Shown here: positions 1 to 9,729 of the stretch, one piece after another
Numbering within the stretch: position 1 is the first letter of the stretch
How the letters are laid out: each line of letters opens with the position of its first letter
Source: Elmis aenea
Lineage: Eukaryota > Arthropoda > Insecta > Coleoptera > Elmidae
Direction of reading: 5' to 3'
Length of the DNA: 64,000 nt
Assembly: GCA_947652605.1 (NCBI GenBank)
Contig: CANTFG010000060.1
Span: forward strand, 34,079-98,078
The notes under the pieces: generated by a model
The model's database searches: none
Seen by the model: the letters and a program-made list of their open reading frames with translations, nothing else
Told to the model about the DNA's origin: nothing
Program-made: the position numbers and the translations under genes

Positions 1-576
1 GGTCTGACAACCCATGATCAAACACCTTTGACTGCTTCACAGCATCATCAAAATTCAATAAAACATTATCTATGCAATTTTGCAATCTTGTATTTTCATG
101 TATAACAGGTATAAAGTTATATGAACCTATTAGGTCCGCAAATGCGCTAAATCTAACAGCTGATGAAAAGAATCTTAGATTAAAATCACCATTTATAATA
201 ACTTGTTTGTCTTTTTTAATTAAAAGCATAAATACCTGGTTCAAACAGGTCATAAACTGTTCAAAATCAGCAAGAGGAGACCTATATACAGTAATTATAA
301 TTACATTTATTGCAATCAGTTCAATTGCAGCAAGCTCACAGACTGCTTCACTTGATAAATCAGTAATGTCCTTCCTTGACAAGATCATCACACCACCATG
401 CAACATAACACTCCTGAAAAAGGATGATGCTACAACAAAATTTGGAAAAACAAAATTTTCAGCTTCATTTGAGTTCAAAAAATGTTCTGAAAAACAAATG
501 ACATCATGAGATTTATCTATGAAAAAAGCATTCATATCGTTAATTTTACTACGTACAGATTGTATGTTAAAGGGGA
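1..576 (-). pseudogene. LINE ORF2, N-terminal endonuclease domain (cut by window edge)
   Basis: Read leftward, this frame encodes the start of an apurinic-like endonuclease of the kind that begins non-LTR retrotransposon ORF2. It is open to the window edge. Visible motifs are NIQSVRSK near the start, DVICFSEHFL, a GGVMIL turn, VIIITVYRSP, the active-site block INGDFN, and HGLSD at the edge, where the SDH catalytic motif would begin. This enzyme nicks target DNA to prime reverse transcription. The frame follows the ORF1 stop codon directly and has no upstream Met before NDMNAFF, so it probably starts by reinitiation. It belongs to the same element as the adjacent ORF1. The reverse transcriptase would lie outside the window. 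Family assignment beyond EN-bearing LINE is not possible here. Confidence 0.8.
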
Positions 577-580
577 TAAA

Positions 581-1668
581 TTAGTCTCTTCTTTTCCCTT
601 GGTGGTTCCATGGAGTAGTGGAATTTTCGACAGGCCCTCTTTGCCCTTGGAATTTCCTGAAGTTACGAAAAAACCGCACCTTTACATCTTCTGTCCAAAA
701 ATCAGGAGTCACAACCATATCCACCGCAGAAGTAGGAATGCCGACTTTGAAGGAGTTATAAAAACCCTTTGTTTTCAGCTGTTCTATTCTAACTTTATCA
801 GATTTCATCATTTTATACATATAACCTCGAACCATGTCCACAGTTACCGAAGTATCCAAATTTGACACATGCAGAAACGTAAATTCTTCAATTCTTGGAG
901 CAGCACGTAAACTTATATTTTTTATATAACTATTTCCTGGATTTTCAGAGTTTTTTTCATTGTCGGAAGCATTTTTTGTTACGTTGCAGTTAATCGTATT
1001 TATTTCATTGTTTTGATCGCCGTCATTTTTAGCAGGTTTCTTGTTTTTATAGGTACCCACAATTAAAACAGATTTCTGCATTTGTTGTTTTGGTTCAGCT
1101 GCTTGCATAGGAGTTCTGTTGTTTGGCTTCTGTTTACTAGATGGTTTGGTTTGGTTTGTTTGGTGTGTTGGTTCTCTGGTTGTTTGCATTACCGGAGTAA
1201 TGTTCGAGTTACGTTTAGCGCAATCCGCATTTTCCGTCTCTTTTTCTACCGCGTTGACATATTGAGGGCTATCACGCTCTAGGATGTGAACGTAGCACTT
1301 TAAAAGTCTATGTTTATCACCCATTTCAGATACAAGTCTTTTTAGTAATTTATTTTCATTTAGAAGCATTTGATTTTCCTTCGTTAGGTGGTTTATAACC
1401 GTACCTTCTGTAATACCAATGTCCGAATCTTCTATGGTTTCAATAACAGTGGTATTTAACACACCGCCTGTATCTGAGTCCACGGAATCCGTATCAGGAT
1501 CGATGCCATTTTCGTCAATGTCATCGTCCTCGATCTTTTTATCACAGCACAGAATTCTGTTTTCATCGAGTTTAACAATATTAGGATAATATTTAATACA
1601 TCCGGGATGCATTAAAGAACTACCTATCACGCACTGAAGTCCATTTACGAGAATAATTTTACACAATA
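581..1668 (-). pseudogene. LINE ORF1 protein, 5'-truncated
   Basis: This is an open minus-strand frame of about 360 codons ending just before the ORF2 frame. It starts in a Cys/His-rich patch (CKIILVNGLQC, LMHPGC, ILCC) like the PHD-type finger found in ORF1 of several insect LINE clades. An acidic stretch and a Ser/Thr/Gln/Asn-rich low-complexity linker follow. The C-terminal block (FLHVSNLDTSVTVD, FYNSFKVGIP, PDFW) is a conserved ORF1 ending that probably binds RNA. The 5' end is missing: upstream DNA switches at about 1,665 to piggyBac-type coding sequence read in the same direction. The ORF1 role in the ribonucleoprotein is family knowledge; the truncation is read directly. Confidence 0.72.
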
Positions 1669-2014
1669 TTCTGTGGATCAGGACGTACGAATTTACTAGC
1701 ACTACTGGAGGCAACTGAAGTTGAAGAGGCAGCAATGAGATGTGAGGGAGTAGTAGAGAGACGTGAAGGGCCAGCTTGTAAATTCTCACTTTCTTCAACA
1801 TCGTCAAAACCTCCAATTCTTTCATTATTTCCTAGTCTTACTTCTGCTTGGGCTCGTAATTGTGATGCATATAAATTGTCTAAGACACCACCACCATCTT
1901 CTTCCGCAGAATCCTCATCCGTTAGTACCCCAGCATCAGGTGGTTGGATATAAATTCGATCAACATCATCATTATATACCATTTCGAGGGCTTCTTGTAG
2001 CGAAAAACCACGTC
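1665..2014 (-). pseudogene. piggyBac-derived protein, N-terminal exon fragment
   Basis: The minus-strand translation runs RRGFSLQEALEMVYNDD, then DVDRIYIQPPDAGVLTDED, an acidic stretch and DNLYASQLRAQAEVRLG. I recognise this as the N-terminal region of piggyBac-transposase-derived proteins in insects. A splice acceptor (TTTGTTTGATTTAG) lies directly before the first codons near 2,014, so it once belonged to a spliced gene. The catalytic domain is absent because the LINE ORF1 sequence interrupts the frame at about 1,665. No DDD residues are present, so this piece cannot be an active transposase. Confidence 0.6.
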
Positions 2015-2214
2015 TAAATCAAACAAATACAATTGCTACAATGGTAGTAGTCTAAGCGCTTAGCATTACGTTTTGGTAACGGGCAGGTAAACACACATGT
2101 ATTTTATACAGGTAGCAACAAATTGTAATTCTTCTATGATTCTACGAGAATTGAGAAAAGAGAATAAAAATCTCCTGAGAAATATAAAAGATACAGTAGG
2201 AGAGATGATTACAG
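2015..2214. other. Spacer, nothing recognised
   Basis: This is AT-rich sequence between the piggyBac-type fragment and the next reverse transcriptase remnant. I see no coding potential or repeat structure. Confidence 0.4.
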
Positions 2215-2665
2215 AGAAATTTGGTATTATAAGGGTGGAGAGTATTTCATGGAGTTTTGCTAGAAGCAAGTAATGAAAAAATATACACATAAAGGAAATA
2301 AAGAAGAAGAGGACAATAAAAAGACAAAAATAATAAAAGCATTAAAGAAACTCAAAGTAGGAAACGCACAGAAAGTTGACCGTATCAGACCAAAAATTAT
2401 CAAATAAATACATGGGAGAGGAAGAAATCGAACTGTACAGAATAATCCAAACAGTGCGGAAAAAGCTTGAAATTGAAATACCAACAGATTGGAGAAAGGC
2501 AGTTCCGATTCCTATGCATAAAATAGAGGACTGCACAAACTGTAACAACTATAAAGGACTGTTACAGCATACAAAATTTACGAAAGACTCAGAGCAAAAG
2601 TAGAAACAACTATGGGAGATATTTAAGCAGGATTTAGAACAGGAATATTAACCCAAGATTGGTCT
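2215..2665 (+). pseudogene. Degenerate LINE reverse transcriptase fragment
   Basis: The plus-strand frames, broken by several stops and shifts, resemble the N-terminal part of a LINE reverse transcriptase. Readable pieces are IIKALKKLKVGNAQKVDRIR (the usual K-x-GKA-G-D-I-P region), IPTDWRKAVPIPMHK, CTNCNNYKG (normally NYRGISLL), YERLRAKVE and AGFRTG. The order matches an intact enzyme of the RTE/R4-like kind, but the palm-domain YADD region is missing and no frame stays open. It is an old remnant lying within or beside the kinesin gene remains. Confidence 0.6.
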
Positions 2666-2711
2666 TTGTGATGAGACAAATAACTTAAAAAATAAATAAG
2701 GCAAGCCTTAC

Positions 2712-3186
2712 CTCTAAACATTTTAAATTGCGCCTGGTTTCCTCCAGTTCAGTTTCTAACTTGGCCACTGTTCTCGCAAGTCGTTTAATAATCATGGCAT
2801 CTGGATTTGTTACTTCGTTAATTATTGGCTTATTTTTAACGGACTTTGCTCGAGAAGCAAAACTAAAAAAGGAACAAGTATTTATTACACCAAAACCGAT
2901 AATAATTCTACATCAACTCACGCCAATGTAGAGCGGGTGCAGTTAACGGAAGTTGGTTGAACGTTAGCAATTACTAGGGTGTTGGAATTGCCACCCAGAG
3001 ACTGCTTTAATAGGCTTGTAAGTTTTGAATCTCGAAAATTCACAAACGGGTTTCCCTCGCTTAGTTGATGGATAACGAGGGCTAGTGTATGTAAGGATCT
3101 AAAAATATTTTAAATGAAACTCGCATCGTACGTGCTGTTTAACAGCTTACTTGTTGATATGGCCTCCTTCTTTTAGCCGAATATTC
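2712..3186 (-). pseudogene. Kinesin motor domain C-terminal end, three exons
   Basis: Three minus-strand exons splice in frame. Exon 3151-3186 gives RLKEGGHINK. Exon 2922-3098 gives [15 protein letters not shown], then [20 protein letters not shown] (the loop 11/alpha-4 and microtubule-binding signature). Exon 2712-2862 gives FASRAKSVKNKPIINEV, then a heptad-like start of coiled coil. Introns are 52 and 59 bp with GT-AG borders. This is the end of a kinesin motor plus neck, closest by eye to kinesin-7 (CENP-E) or kinesin-12. The P-loop and switch I exons are not found upstream: the reading frame meets a stop near 3,190, where Penelope-like sequence begins. I call it a fragment or a gene cut by an insertion. 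A distant functional continuation cannot be excluded. Confidence 0.78.
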
Positions 3187-3239
3187 ATACATCAATAGAC
3201 AAAAACCTTTTTATAGAAATAATTAAATTAATTTTCAAT

Positions 3240-3550
3240 TCATGTTTTTTCTGTCAACAATGTTATATACAAACAATTACCAATGGGCCAACCAATATCC
3301 CCTATCATTGCAGAAATAATTTTAGATGACTTATTAGAAACAATAATGCCAAAAATATCTGAAAACATCCCTTTTTTAAAAAGTATGTAGACGATTTAAT
3401 TTTGAGTGTTCCAAAATCCAAAGTTGATAGCATTTTAAAATTATTTAACAGTTACCATCCAAAAATTCAATTTACCTGTGAGACAGCAATAAATTATTCG
3501 ATACATTTTTTAGAAGTCACCCTTTTTAGAGATAACAATAATTGTTCAAA
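3240..3550 (+). pseudogene. Penelope-like reverse transcriptase fragment
   Basis: The plus strand encodes QLPMGQPISPIIAEIILDD, then after a 1-nt shift near 3,385 YVDDLILSVPKSKVD and a further stretch ending HFLEVTLFRD. The LPMG-x-P-x-SPI block followed by a YVDD palm motif and the late FL(D/E)V motif is typical of Penelope-like elements. There is no GIY-YIG endonuclease and no terminal repeat. The fragment abuts the truncated kinesin exon, so it may be what disrupted that exon. Confidence 0.65.
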
Positions 3551-3555
3551 CTATA

Positions 3556-3765
3556 AACCATTTCTTTCTTGACAGAAAGCTAAACGATGGTAAAACCCCT
3601 CCCACACATTTTGCAACACTTCTGGGGTGATTTGCCTGACTTCATTCCTGATACGTTGTTTAAGGTCTTCAATATTGTCAGGTTTTGTTAAATAAACCTT
3701 GCTCTTTAGATATCCCCATCTTTCTTAGACAGAAGAGAGGCAAGATTTTCAACTGCTAAAAGGTC
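3556..3765 (-). pseudogene. Tc1/mariner-type transposase, C-terminal scrap
   Basis: The minus-strand reading gives KSKVYLTKPDNIEDLKQRI, RNEVRQITPEVLQ and FYHRLAFCQ. This resembles the last 50-60 residues of insect Tc1/mariner DDE transposases (VY-x-P-x-x-x-x-LK-x-RI, then I-x-x-x-x-L-x-x-V-x-x-x-F-x-R-x-x-x-C). No catalytic residues are included. It is a short, dead remnant. Confidence 0.55.
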
Positions 3766-4245
3766 GCAACAAAAAGTTACGACAAAATGTTGTTTAACTG
3801 TGACAAGAAATGCACAAATGAACGCTTACAGATTGAAATTGTGCACATTGTAAAAAACCTTTACATTAAATAGCGTTAAAATTTAAACGTCAGTCTTTAT
3901 TTTGCTAACACCTAACCTGTTGGAATTTTTCGAAAATAAAACATACATTGTATTCCTCTCTAAATGAGCTTTCCGACGATATGTCACTCGACATATCCTT
4001 ACATTTAAAAAACAATTATTACGGGTTGTTGCACTTCCCTGGATGAAGATATCCCAAAAGCAATACTGCTGAAATGTATCCGGCGTAAAACTAAAATCGA
4101 CGTGTTTTCGCAGGTTTTACCGATATACTGTATTCCCAAGTTACAGAATTTATTCCAGTTAAAGTTTGCACCCTGTATATATATACAGGCTTTACCGTGT
4201 TTATTTTTAAGCTAACTTAAAGAACTTAACCCATCACCTTTTCTT
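3766..4245. other. No gene recognised
   Basis: AT-rich sequence of about 480 bp. Short frames are closed on both strands and no paired terminal repeat was seen. Confidence 0.4.
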
Positions 4246-4462
4246 GCAACTTTTATGGACCATGCAACAGCGTTTGTTACGATCAAATTTTTTGGGAAAT
4301 CGACTATAAAAACTTTCCATTTGTTGTACACTTTCCCATACAGTCGGTATACTACCCGTTTATGAAAGGACCGTTGGCGGGGTTGACACTGTTTAAAGTT
4401 AATAATAATTAAAAGATCAGAGCAAAAGGTTTCAAGCAATAAGAAAACTGTAAATTTAATGT

Positions 4463-4468
4463 TTTATT
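4463..4468 (-). promoter_or_regulatory. Poly(A) signal AATAAA of the small gene
   Basis: AATAAA on the minus strand lies about 33 nt past the stop codon of the five-exon gene. Confidence 0.45.
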
Positions 4469-4500
4469 GTAATATTTTATAAAAAAATATAATGTCATGC

Positions 4501-5390
4501 TCATGATTGTGATTGTGATTGTCCTCCTCCGTCGCCACCGTTGCCGCCTTGGGCCCCTCGGCCCCGCTCGCCACCGCCGCCGCGACCTCGGCGTCCTTTG
4601 GCCCTATGCATGTACAACGACTCCTGAAACAAGACCCATCGATAAAACTTACACATTATTGGAGTGTTTGTAGCTTACTCTATTGAGCGTGGCGGCCATG
4701 AGCTGAAGCACGTTCAGCAGGGGTGTTGAGTGGCGATTCCTGCCCCTCCGGTGCCGCCTGTTTCGACGGGGTCGGCGTTCTATAAACAAATAAATAATAT
4801 TGATGCATTACACCTGATAAAAACAATTCTTACCGGTGACTTGCCGGTCACCGTTCCCCGGCGTCGCGACACCGAAGGGGCCAGCCTCCTTCCCTGCTGG
4901 AATGAACGCTATAAAAAATAAATCATTAATTTTACGTTATAAATGGGAAGAATTTTACTTACAAACAACCTCCGAGGACGTCGTGGGCGGTGGCTGTTGC
5001 CGCGGCGGGACCGGCAGCTGCGGCGGGACCGGCAGCTGTCGCGGTGGAAGCGGTGGCGGCGTCAGCTGTCGCGGAGGAGGCGACAACTGCCGCACCGGTG
5101 GCGGTGGCGTGTCGTCTAACAAGTCGCTCTGTGATAATGTAAAAGCTATTATTTATTACTCGGCTATAATCAAGAGGCAATAATTTTGCAGTTCAACTGA
5201 GATGAATATTCTTACCCACCGCGTGCTTAAGTTGTAAAACGCGGTGGCAATTTGATATTAACAGTTAAATATTGATAGTGCGAAATAACTCATGCAGATA
5301 TTTTCATAAATGAGTACGTGATAAAAGATTAGCTAATACAATATATAAGATGACGACAAAAATGTATTTACTTACCTCCATGTCAGACAT
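4501..5390 (-). CDS. Small five-exon gene, Pro- then Arg/Gly-rich protein (copy 1)
   Basis: Exons 5376-5390 (ATG), 4963-5128, 4834-4893, 4679-4779 and 4501-4623 join at GT-AG sites. They total 465 nt, an exact open frame of 154 codons plus TGA. The product reads MSDMESDLLDDTPPPP, a proline/glutamine-rich segment, GNGDRQVTERRPRRNRRHRR, LLNVLQLMAATLNR, then an RGG-like tail ending QSQSQS. A minus-strand AATAAA lies at 4,463-4,468. I do not recognise the family. The basic and Gly/Arg-rich parts suggest nucleic-acid contact, which is inference. Substitutions against copy 2 in the LLNVLQLM segment fall at third codon positions, which supports this frame. The start is uncertain because the exon may extend upstream (ICMKMSDME). 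Confidence 0.55.
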
Positions 5391-5399
5391 CTTCATACA

Positions 5400-6300
5400 A
5401 ATTGTCCGATTGGCCATCCTTGTCGCAACCCTGCTTAATCAATTTTGGAGATCCTGATCTGATTCGGGAAGAAGTTTCTTCATTATTGAACCTTGTCGTC
5501 AGTTTATGAAGAATGACCATGTTTCTTGCTAAAACTTGGTCTCCAGGTTTGACATCAGCCTCCTTAGCCCCCTCTGGCTTTGTCTTCCCTTACCTTGCCC
5601 TTTTGTTTATTTATTATATCTTTATCGGGCTGGGGTCCCATCAGATCCATTGTCAGACATTGCCATGGACCGTTTAGCTCTTACTCGTCTTTTCATGACA
5701 GACTTTCTTGGATGTCCTTCATGAGGTAATTCCAGTACCTGTCGCCGTAAAGACTGCTCAATTACAATTTTATTTCCTCTTAATAAGACTGCACCTACTG
5801 TTGTTAATTCTAGTCTGAATGGAAAGTATACGTTTTTGTTGGCCGTTTCCCACGTATTATTGTTATTTTTGGTGACGACGTCCGATATCTATGGATCTAC
5901 TTCACTTTCTTTTATTATTTGGCATGACCGCACAGCCTTAGGTGTATTTTCCTCCAATTTAGTGAAAACATGTCTCTCTATCGAATGACCCGACGTTGGT
6001 CAGTTTGCATAATCTCGTCATAGAATCTGCCATGTTCAGTTTTCCTGATTGGTAGATGATTTTAAACTTAAAAGACTGCAACCTCAGTACCCATCTCTCG
6101 ATCCTTGCAGGAGGCATGGACATGGGTTTGAAAATAGCTTTTAAAGGCTTGTGGTCTGTAACAAGTTCAAATTCTGATCCTGCCATGTAAAGATAACATC
6201 TTTCTACGCTCCATACTAATACTAGACTTTCTTTCTTCGTTTGAGAATATCGACGCTCCACGTCCGAGATGCTTTTGCTCGCAAACGAAATAACTTAAGG
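5400..6300 (-). pseudogene. Gypsy pol remnant: RNase H, integrase pieces
   Basis: The minus-strand reading from 6,300 leftward shows an RNase H end (SISDVERRYSQTKKESLVLV, VTDHKPLKAIFKP, PPARIERWVLRLQ, GKLNMADSMTRL). After several stops comes VLELPHEGHP, the start of an integrase zinc-binding region, and then GDQVLARNMVILHKL from the integrase C-terminal part. The integrase core is deleted. It resembles the K02A2.6-like Gypsy group common in animals. It borders copy 1 of the duplicated unit. No LTRs were identified. Confidence 0.7.
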
Positions 6301-6747
6301 ACATTGTTGATCCTTAAATTGTCATAGAACTGCCCTTAGTGCTACGTGGCTTGTAAGAATAATTAATTTTTTCTACAATTGTGCAATTTTTTTCTTAATA
6401 AATGCGTTTATTTCGAATTGAATTGTTCTCTTTATACATTCAGCATTTCTGTTAATGAACCGCAAAGCCTTTCGCCGCGGCGGTCGGGAGGCTTCGGGGT
6501 TACGAAGGTAAATTCACGTTTAGGGTGAAAACAAATAAACGGCTCATCAGATTCGGCCGAAACTTAGGAAAACCCCTATCGCGATGGTACCGCTCGTTTC
6601 CTTAAAATTTCGGGATCGAACTATGCGTCCATGCGGCGCTACGAAGAGCCCATATTCCCATAAGAGATTTTTTTTGGCGGTTTATTGCTGATAACTTTTC
6701 AGTCCCAAAACGTCCGGCGACTGGATGTCTACAGGCCAGGACAGGAA
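6301..6747. other. No gene recognised
   Basis: About 450 bp between the Gypsy remnant and copy 2 of the duplicated unit. A moderately GC-rich patch near 6,470-6,740 has no open frame I trust. Confidence 0.4.
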
Positions 6748-7841
6748 CTTTTATGGACCATGCAACAGCGTTTGTGACGATCAAATTTTTTGAGAAATTG
6801 ACTATAAAAACTTTCCATTTGTGGTACACTTTCCCATACAGTCGGTATACTATTCGTTTATGAAAGGATCGTTGGCGGGGTTGACACTGTTTAAAGTTAA
6901 TAATAATTAAGAGATCAGAGCAAAAGGTTTCAAGCAATAAGAAAACTGTAAATTTAATGTTTTATTGTAATATTATATAGAAAATATAATAATAGTCATG
7001 ATTGTGATTGACTTTCGCCGCCACCGTTGCCGCCTTGGGCCCCTCGGCTCCGCTCGCCGCCGCCACCTCGGCGTCCTCTGCCGCCTATGCATGTACAACG
7101 ACTCCTGAAACAAGACCCATCGATAAAACTTACACATTATTAGAGTGATTGTAGCTTACTTTATTAAGCGTGGCGGCCATGAGTTGCAGTACATTCAGCA
7201 GGGGTGTTGAGTGGCGATGCCTGCCCCTCCGGTGCCGCCTGTTTCGACGGGGTCGTCGTTCTATAAACAAATAAATAATATCGGTGCATTACACATGATA
7301 AAAACAATTCTTACCGGTGACTTGCCGGTCACCGTTTCCCGGCGTCACGACATCGGAGGGGCCAGCGTCCTCCCCTGCAGGAATGAACGGTATAAAAAAC
7401 AAATCGTTAATGTTACGTTATAAATGGGAAGAATTTTACTTAAAAACAACCTCCGACGACGTCGTGGCCCCTACATCTTGAAGCGGTAGCTGCTGCAGCT
7501 GTCGCGGTGGGGGCTGCAGCTGCAGCGGAGGAGGCGGCAACTGCCACGTCGGTGGCGGTGGCGTATCGTCAGAGTCGCTCTGTGACAATGTAAAAGCTAT
7601 TATTTATTACTCGGCTATAATCAAGAGTTTGCAGTTCAACTGAGATGAATATTGTTGTCCACCACGTGCTTAAGTTGTAAAGGCAGAAAACGCGGTGGAA
7701 ATTTGGTATTAACAGTTAAATATTGATCGTGCGAAATAACTCATACAGATATTTTCATAAATGAGTACGTGATAAGTAATTAGCTAATACAATATAAAAG
7801 ATGATTACAAAAATGTATTTACTTACCTCCATGTCAAAAAT
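6748..7841. repeat. 1.1-kb duplicated unit, copy 2
   Basis: Direct repeat of 4,246-5,392, with a 30-bp in-frame deletion in the proline-rich exon and scattered substitutions. Its right border runs straight into plus-strand Gypsy RT sequence. Confidence 0.75.
6996..7838 (-). pseudogene. Small five-exon gene, broken copy 2
   Basis: Counterparts of all five exons are present: about 7824-7838, 7444-7579, 7315-7374, 7160-7260 and 6996-7104. Three lesions are visible. The donor after the proline-rich exon reads TTAAGT instead of GTAAGT. The last exon has a 1-nt gain that moves the Gly/Arg-rich tail into another frame. The first exon lacks the ATG-TCT-GAC start (it reads TTTGACATGGAG) because foreign DNA begins there. 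The middle exons stay open (NGDRQVTERRPRRNRRHRRG, LLNVLQLMAATLNK). It is therefore probably non-functional, unless an alternative splice is used. Confidence 0.6.
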
Positions 7842-7851
7842 CTTAGGACAA

Positions 7852-8690
7852 ATGAATCCAAATTTGTGTTGCACTATCTGGGACACTTTGTTTCGGCCGA
7901 TGGAGTAGCTGCAGATCCAGACAAGCTTCGCGCTGTGCAAGTATGGCCGGTGCCAAATAATAAACACGAACTTCGTAGCTTTCTGGGATTGTGCACATAT
8001 TACCGCCGTTTTGTACACGGCTTTGCCGACATAGCAAAGCCACTGACTAAGCTAAACGAGGACGGAAGAAGTTTTAAATGGAAAGACGACTGCCAAAAGG
8101 CTTTCAAACATCTAAAACAATTGTTAGTAATGGCGTCAATTCTAGGCTAGCTGTGGTAAAGTCCATCGAACACTTTTACAAATACCTTTATGAAAGGAGA
8201 TTCTTGCTAAGAACGGACCAAACAGCATTGAAATGGCTTTTGCAATTCAAGAATCCCGAGGGACAGGTGGCTAGATGGATCGAACGCCTACAAGAGTACG
8301 ACTTAGAAGTAGAACATCGAGCTGGAACGAGTCATCGTAACGCAGACGCGTTATCTCGGAGGTCGTGTTCGGCGGAGTGCAAACATTGTTCTCGTTTGGA
8401 AGACAAGATATGCCTGGTACGACGTACAGGAGTGTCTGATGAGCAATGGAGCCCAGATGAAGTCTTTAAAGATCAAGAGTCGGATCCGGACTTGGGCATG
8501 ATGATAGGATGAAAGAAAGAAGGTAAGCGCCCGACTTGGGAAGAAATATCTTCTGGCAGCCTCGTGATTAAGGCATATTGGGCCCAATGGGAGTCGCTTC
8601 GATTGGAGGACGACGTGTTGAAGCGGTTTTTGGAAAGCCCCGATAACAATAGCGACAAGGAGAGAATAAAAAGTTTGGTTTATTTTTGAT
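7852..8690 (+). pseudogene. Gypsy pol remnant: RT end and RNase H
   Basis: The plus strand encodes the RT end and connection (LGHFVSADGVAADPDKLRAV, LRSFLGLCTYYRRFVHGFAD, KPLTKLNED), then after a deletion and frame change near 8,150 the RNase H end (FLLRTDQTALKWLLQFK, EGQVARWIERLQEYD, HRNADALSRR) and part of the linker to integrase. The first half of RNase H is missing at the junction. No protease, integrase or LTR was found. This is a dead fragment of a Gypsy-type LTR element, oriented opposite to the one at 5.4-6.3 kb. Confidence 0.8.
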
Positions 8691-9385
8691 TTAAATTTTC
8701 GTTAAATGACAGAACGAAATTGTCTTGTTTCATGGCACTCTTTAGCTTTGTAGCGACTTTTTGACGAATTTTATTTGTTTTGAGCCTAAATATTAAAATA
8801 AATACATTAAACCTTATATTATTAAATAGAGGAAAAAAATGCTTTTTTATAAGGTCATAGCCAACTATGGTTTCCATTTAAAAAAATGCAAGTTTGTAAT
8901 TTATTTAAGAATTTAAACAATATTGAAACAAATGAATGTTTTCATTTTATAGTGCGTAAAAAAATCTACAATTTTTTCCCCAGAAATATTTCTGCACCAT
9001 CAACTATAACAGAGTTATTTACGATTTAAGAATAAAAATGCTTATTTTGGTTTTTGTTTATTATCTAGCGTGCCATGGACATTCTTAAAAACATAAAAGC
9101 ATCACTGAATAGGTCTGAGAAAAGGGAACCATTTGTCTAATTTAAACTTCTTTGTAGCTTTTACCGTTTACAAGATCCCGTGGTCCTTCTATGTGGACCA
9201 CCCTGTTTATACAGGGTGTCCCTAATTTTTTTAAAATTATGGTTACCTATAAATTATCATTAAAACGGAAATAACTCGGAAAGTATTAGTTTTCGACGAT
9301 AATTGTTAACTCAAAACTAATGATCCTTAGCAGAGTTAAAAAATAAAGTTACTACATTTTGAAAACACGTTAACAAACTGACATT
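8691..9385. other. Non-coding, with MITE-like ends near 9,195-9,235
   Basis: No gene is visible. Around 9,205-9,230 the sequence accaccctgtttatacagggtg forms a short palindrome made of two ends of the ACAGGGTG type also seen at 32,254 and 52,424. The AT-rich stretch with aacggaaataactcgg near 9,265 resembles a segment near 57,205. Confidence 0.4.
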
Positions 9386-9535
9386 CATATTTGCAATTAT
9401 TTTGCAGGTCAACTGCGATTAATACTGTTGCCCACCGCGTGCTACTGTTGTAAGAGCAAAAAAACGTGGGGGTAATTTGATATGAACAGTTAACAGTTGG
9501 TCGTGCTAAGTAACTGATGCAGATTTGTTTATAAA
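9386..9535. repeat. Partial third copy of the duplicated unit (intron part)
   Basis: This segment aligns with 5,190-5,320 and 7,625-7,760 (cccaccgcgtgct, cagttaa, gtgctaagtaactgatgcag). None of the coding exons is included. Confidence 0.6.
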
Positions 9536-9729
9536 TGATTTTGATGAGTGATTATGAAAATTACGATGAAACGTCGGTTAATCCCGAACAGAAATATTTT
9601 TTTAATTATTATTTCCGCGGAGGTGGTCCCCTTTCGGGTTCCTGTACTGCGACCTATTGGTCTATTGTACCCTCTGGTGATAGCCCCTTAAAGAAGTCCT
9701 GGGTTTTTAAAAAACTCCAGGATTTTCTT

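Larger units (their letters stand above)
4246..5392. repeat. 1.1-kb duplicated unit, copy 1
   Basis: This segment recurs in the same orientation at 6,748-7,841. The match starts at aacttttatggaccatgcaa and ends at the splice donor in acctccatgtca, with substitutions and small indels inside. A partial third copy of its intron sequence lies at 9,386-9,535. The unit carries the five-exon gene described at 4,501-5,390. In both full copies the right border joins Gypsy pol remnants, in opposite orientations. No terminal inverted repeats are visible, so the mechanism of copying is open. Confidence 0.75.

Noticed and set aside
4212..4439. A 75-codon minus-strand frame conserved in both duplicated units (also 6,602-6,937)
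   Set aside because: Differences between copies change amino acids as often as not, and it lies downstream of the poly(A) signal of the small gene. Probably non-coding.
4959..5180. Ala-rich minus-strand frame across the proline-rich exon
   Set aside because: It is another register of the same GC-rich exon; the spliced 154-codon frame explains the splice sites and substitutions better.
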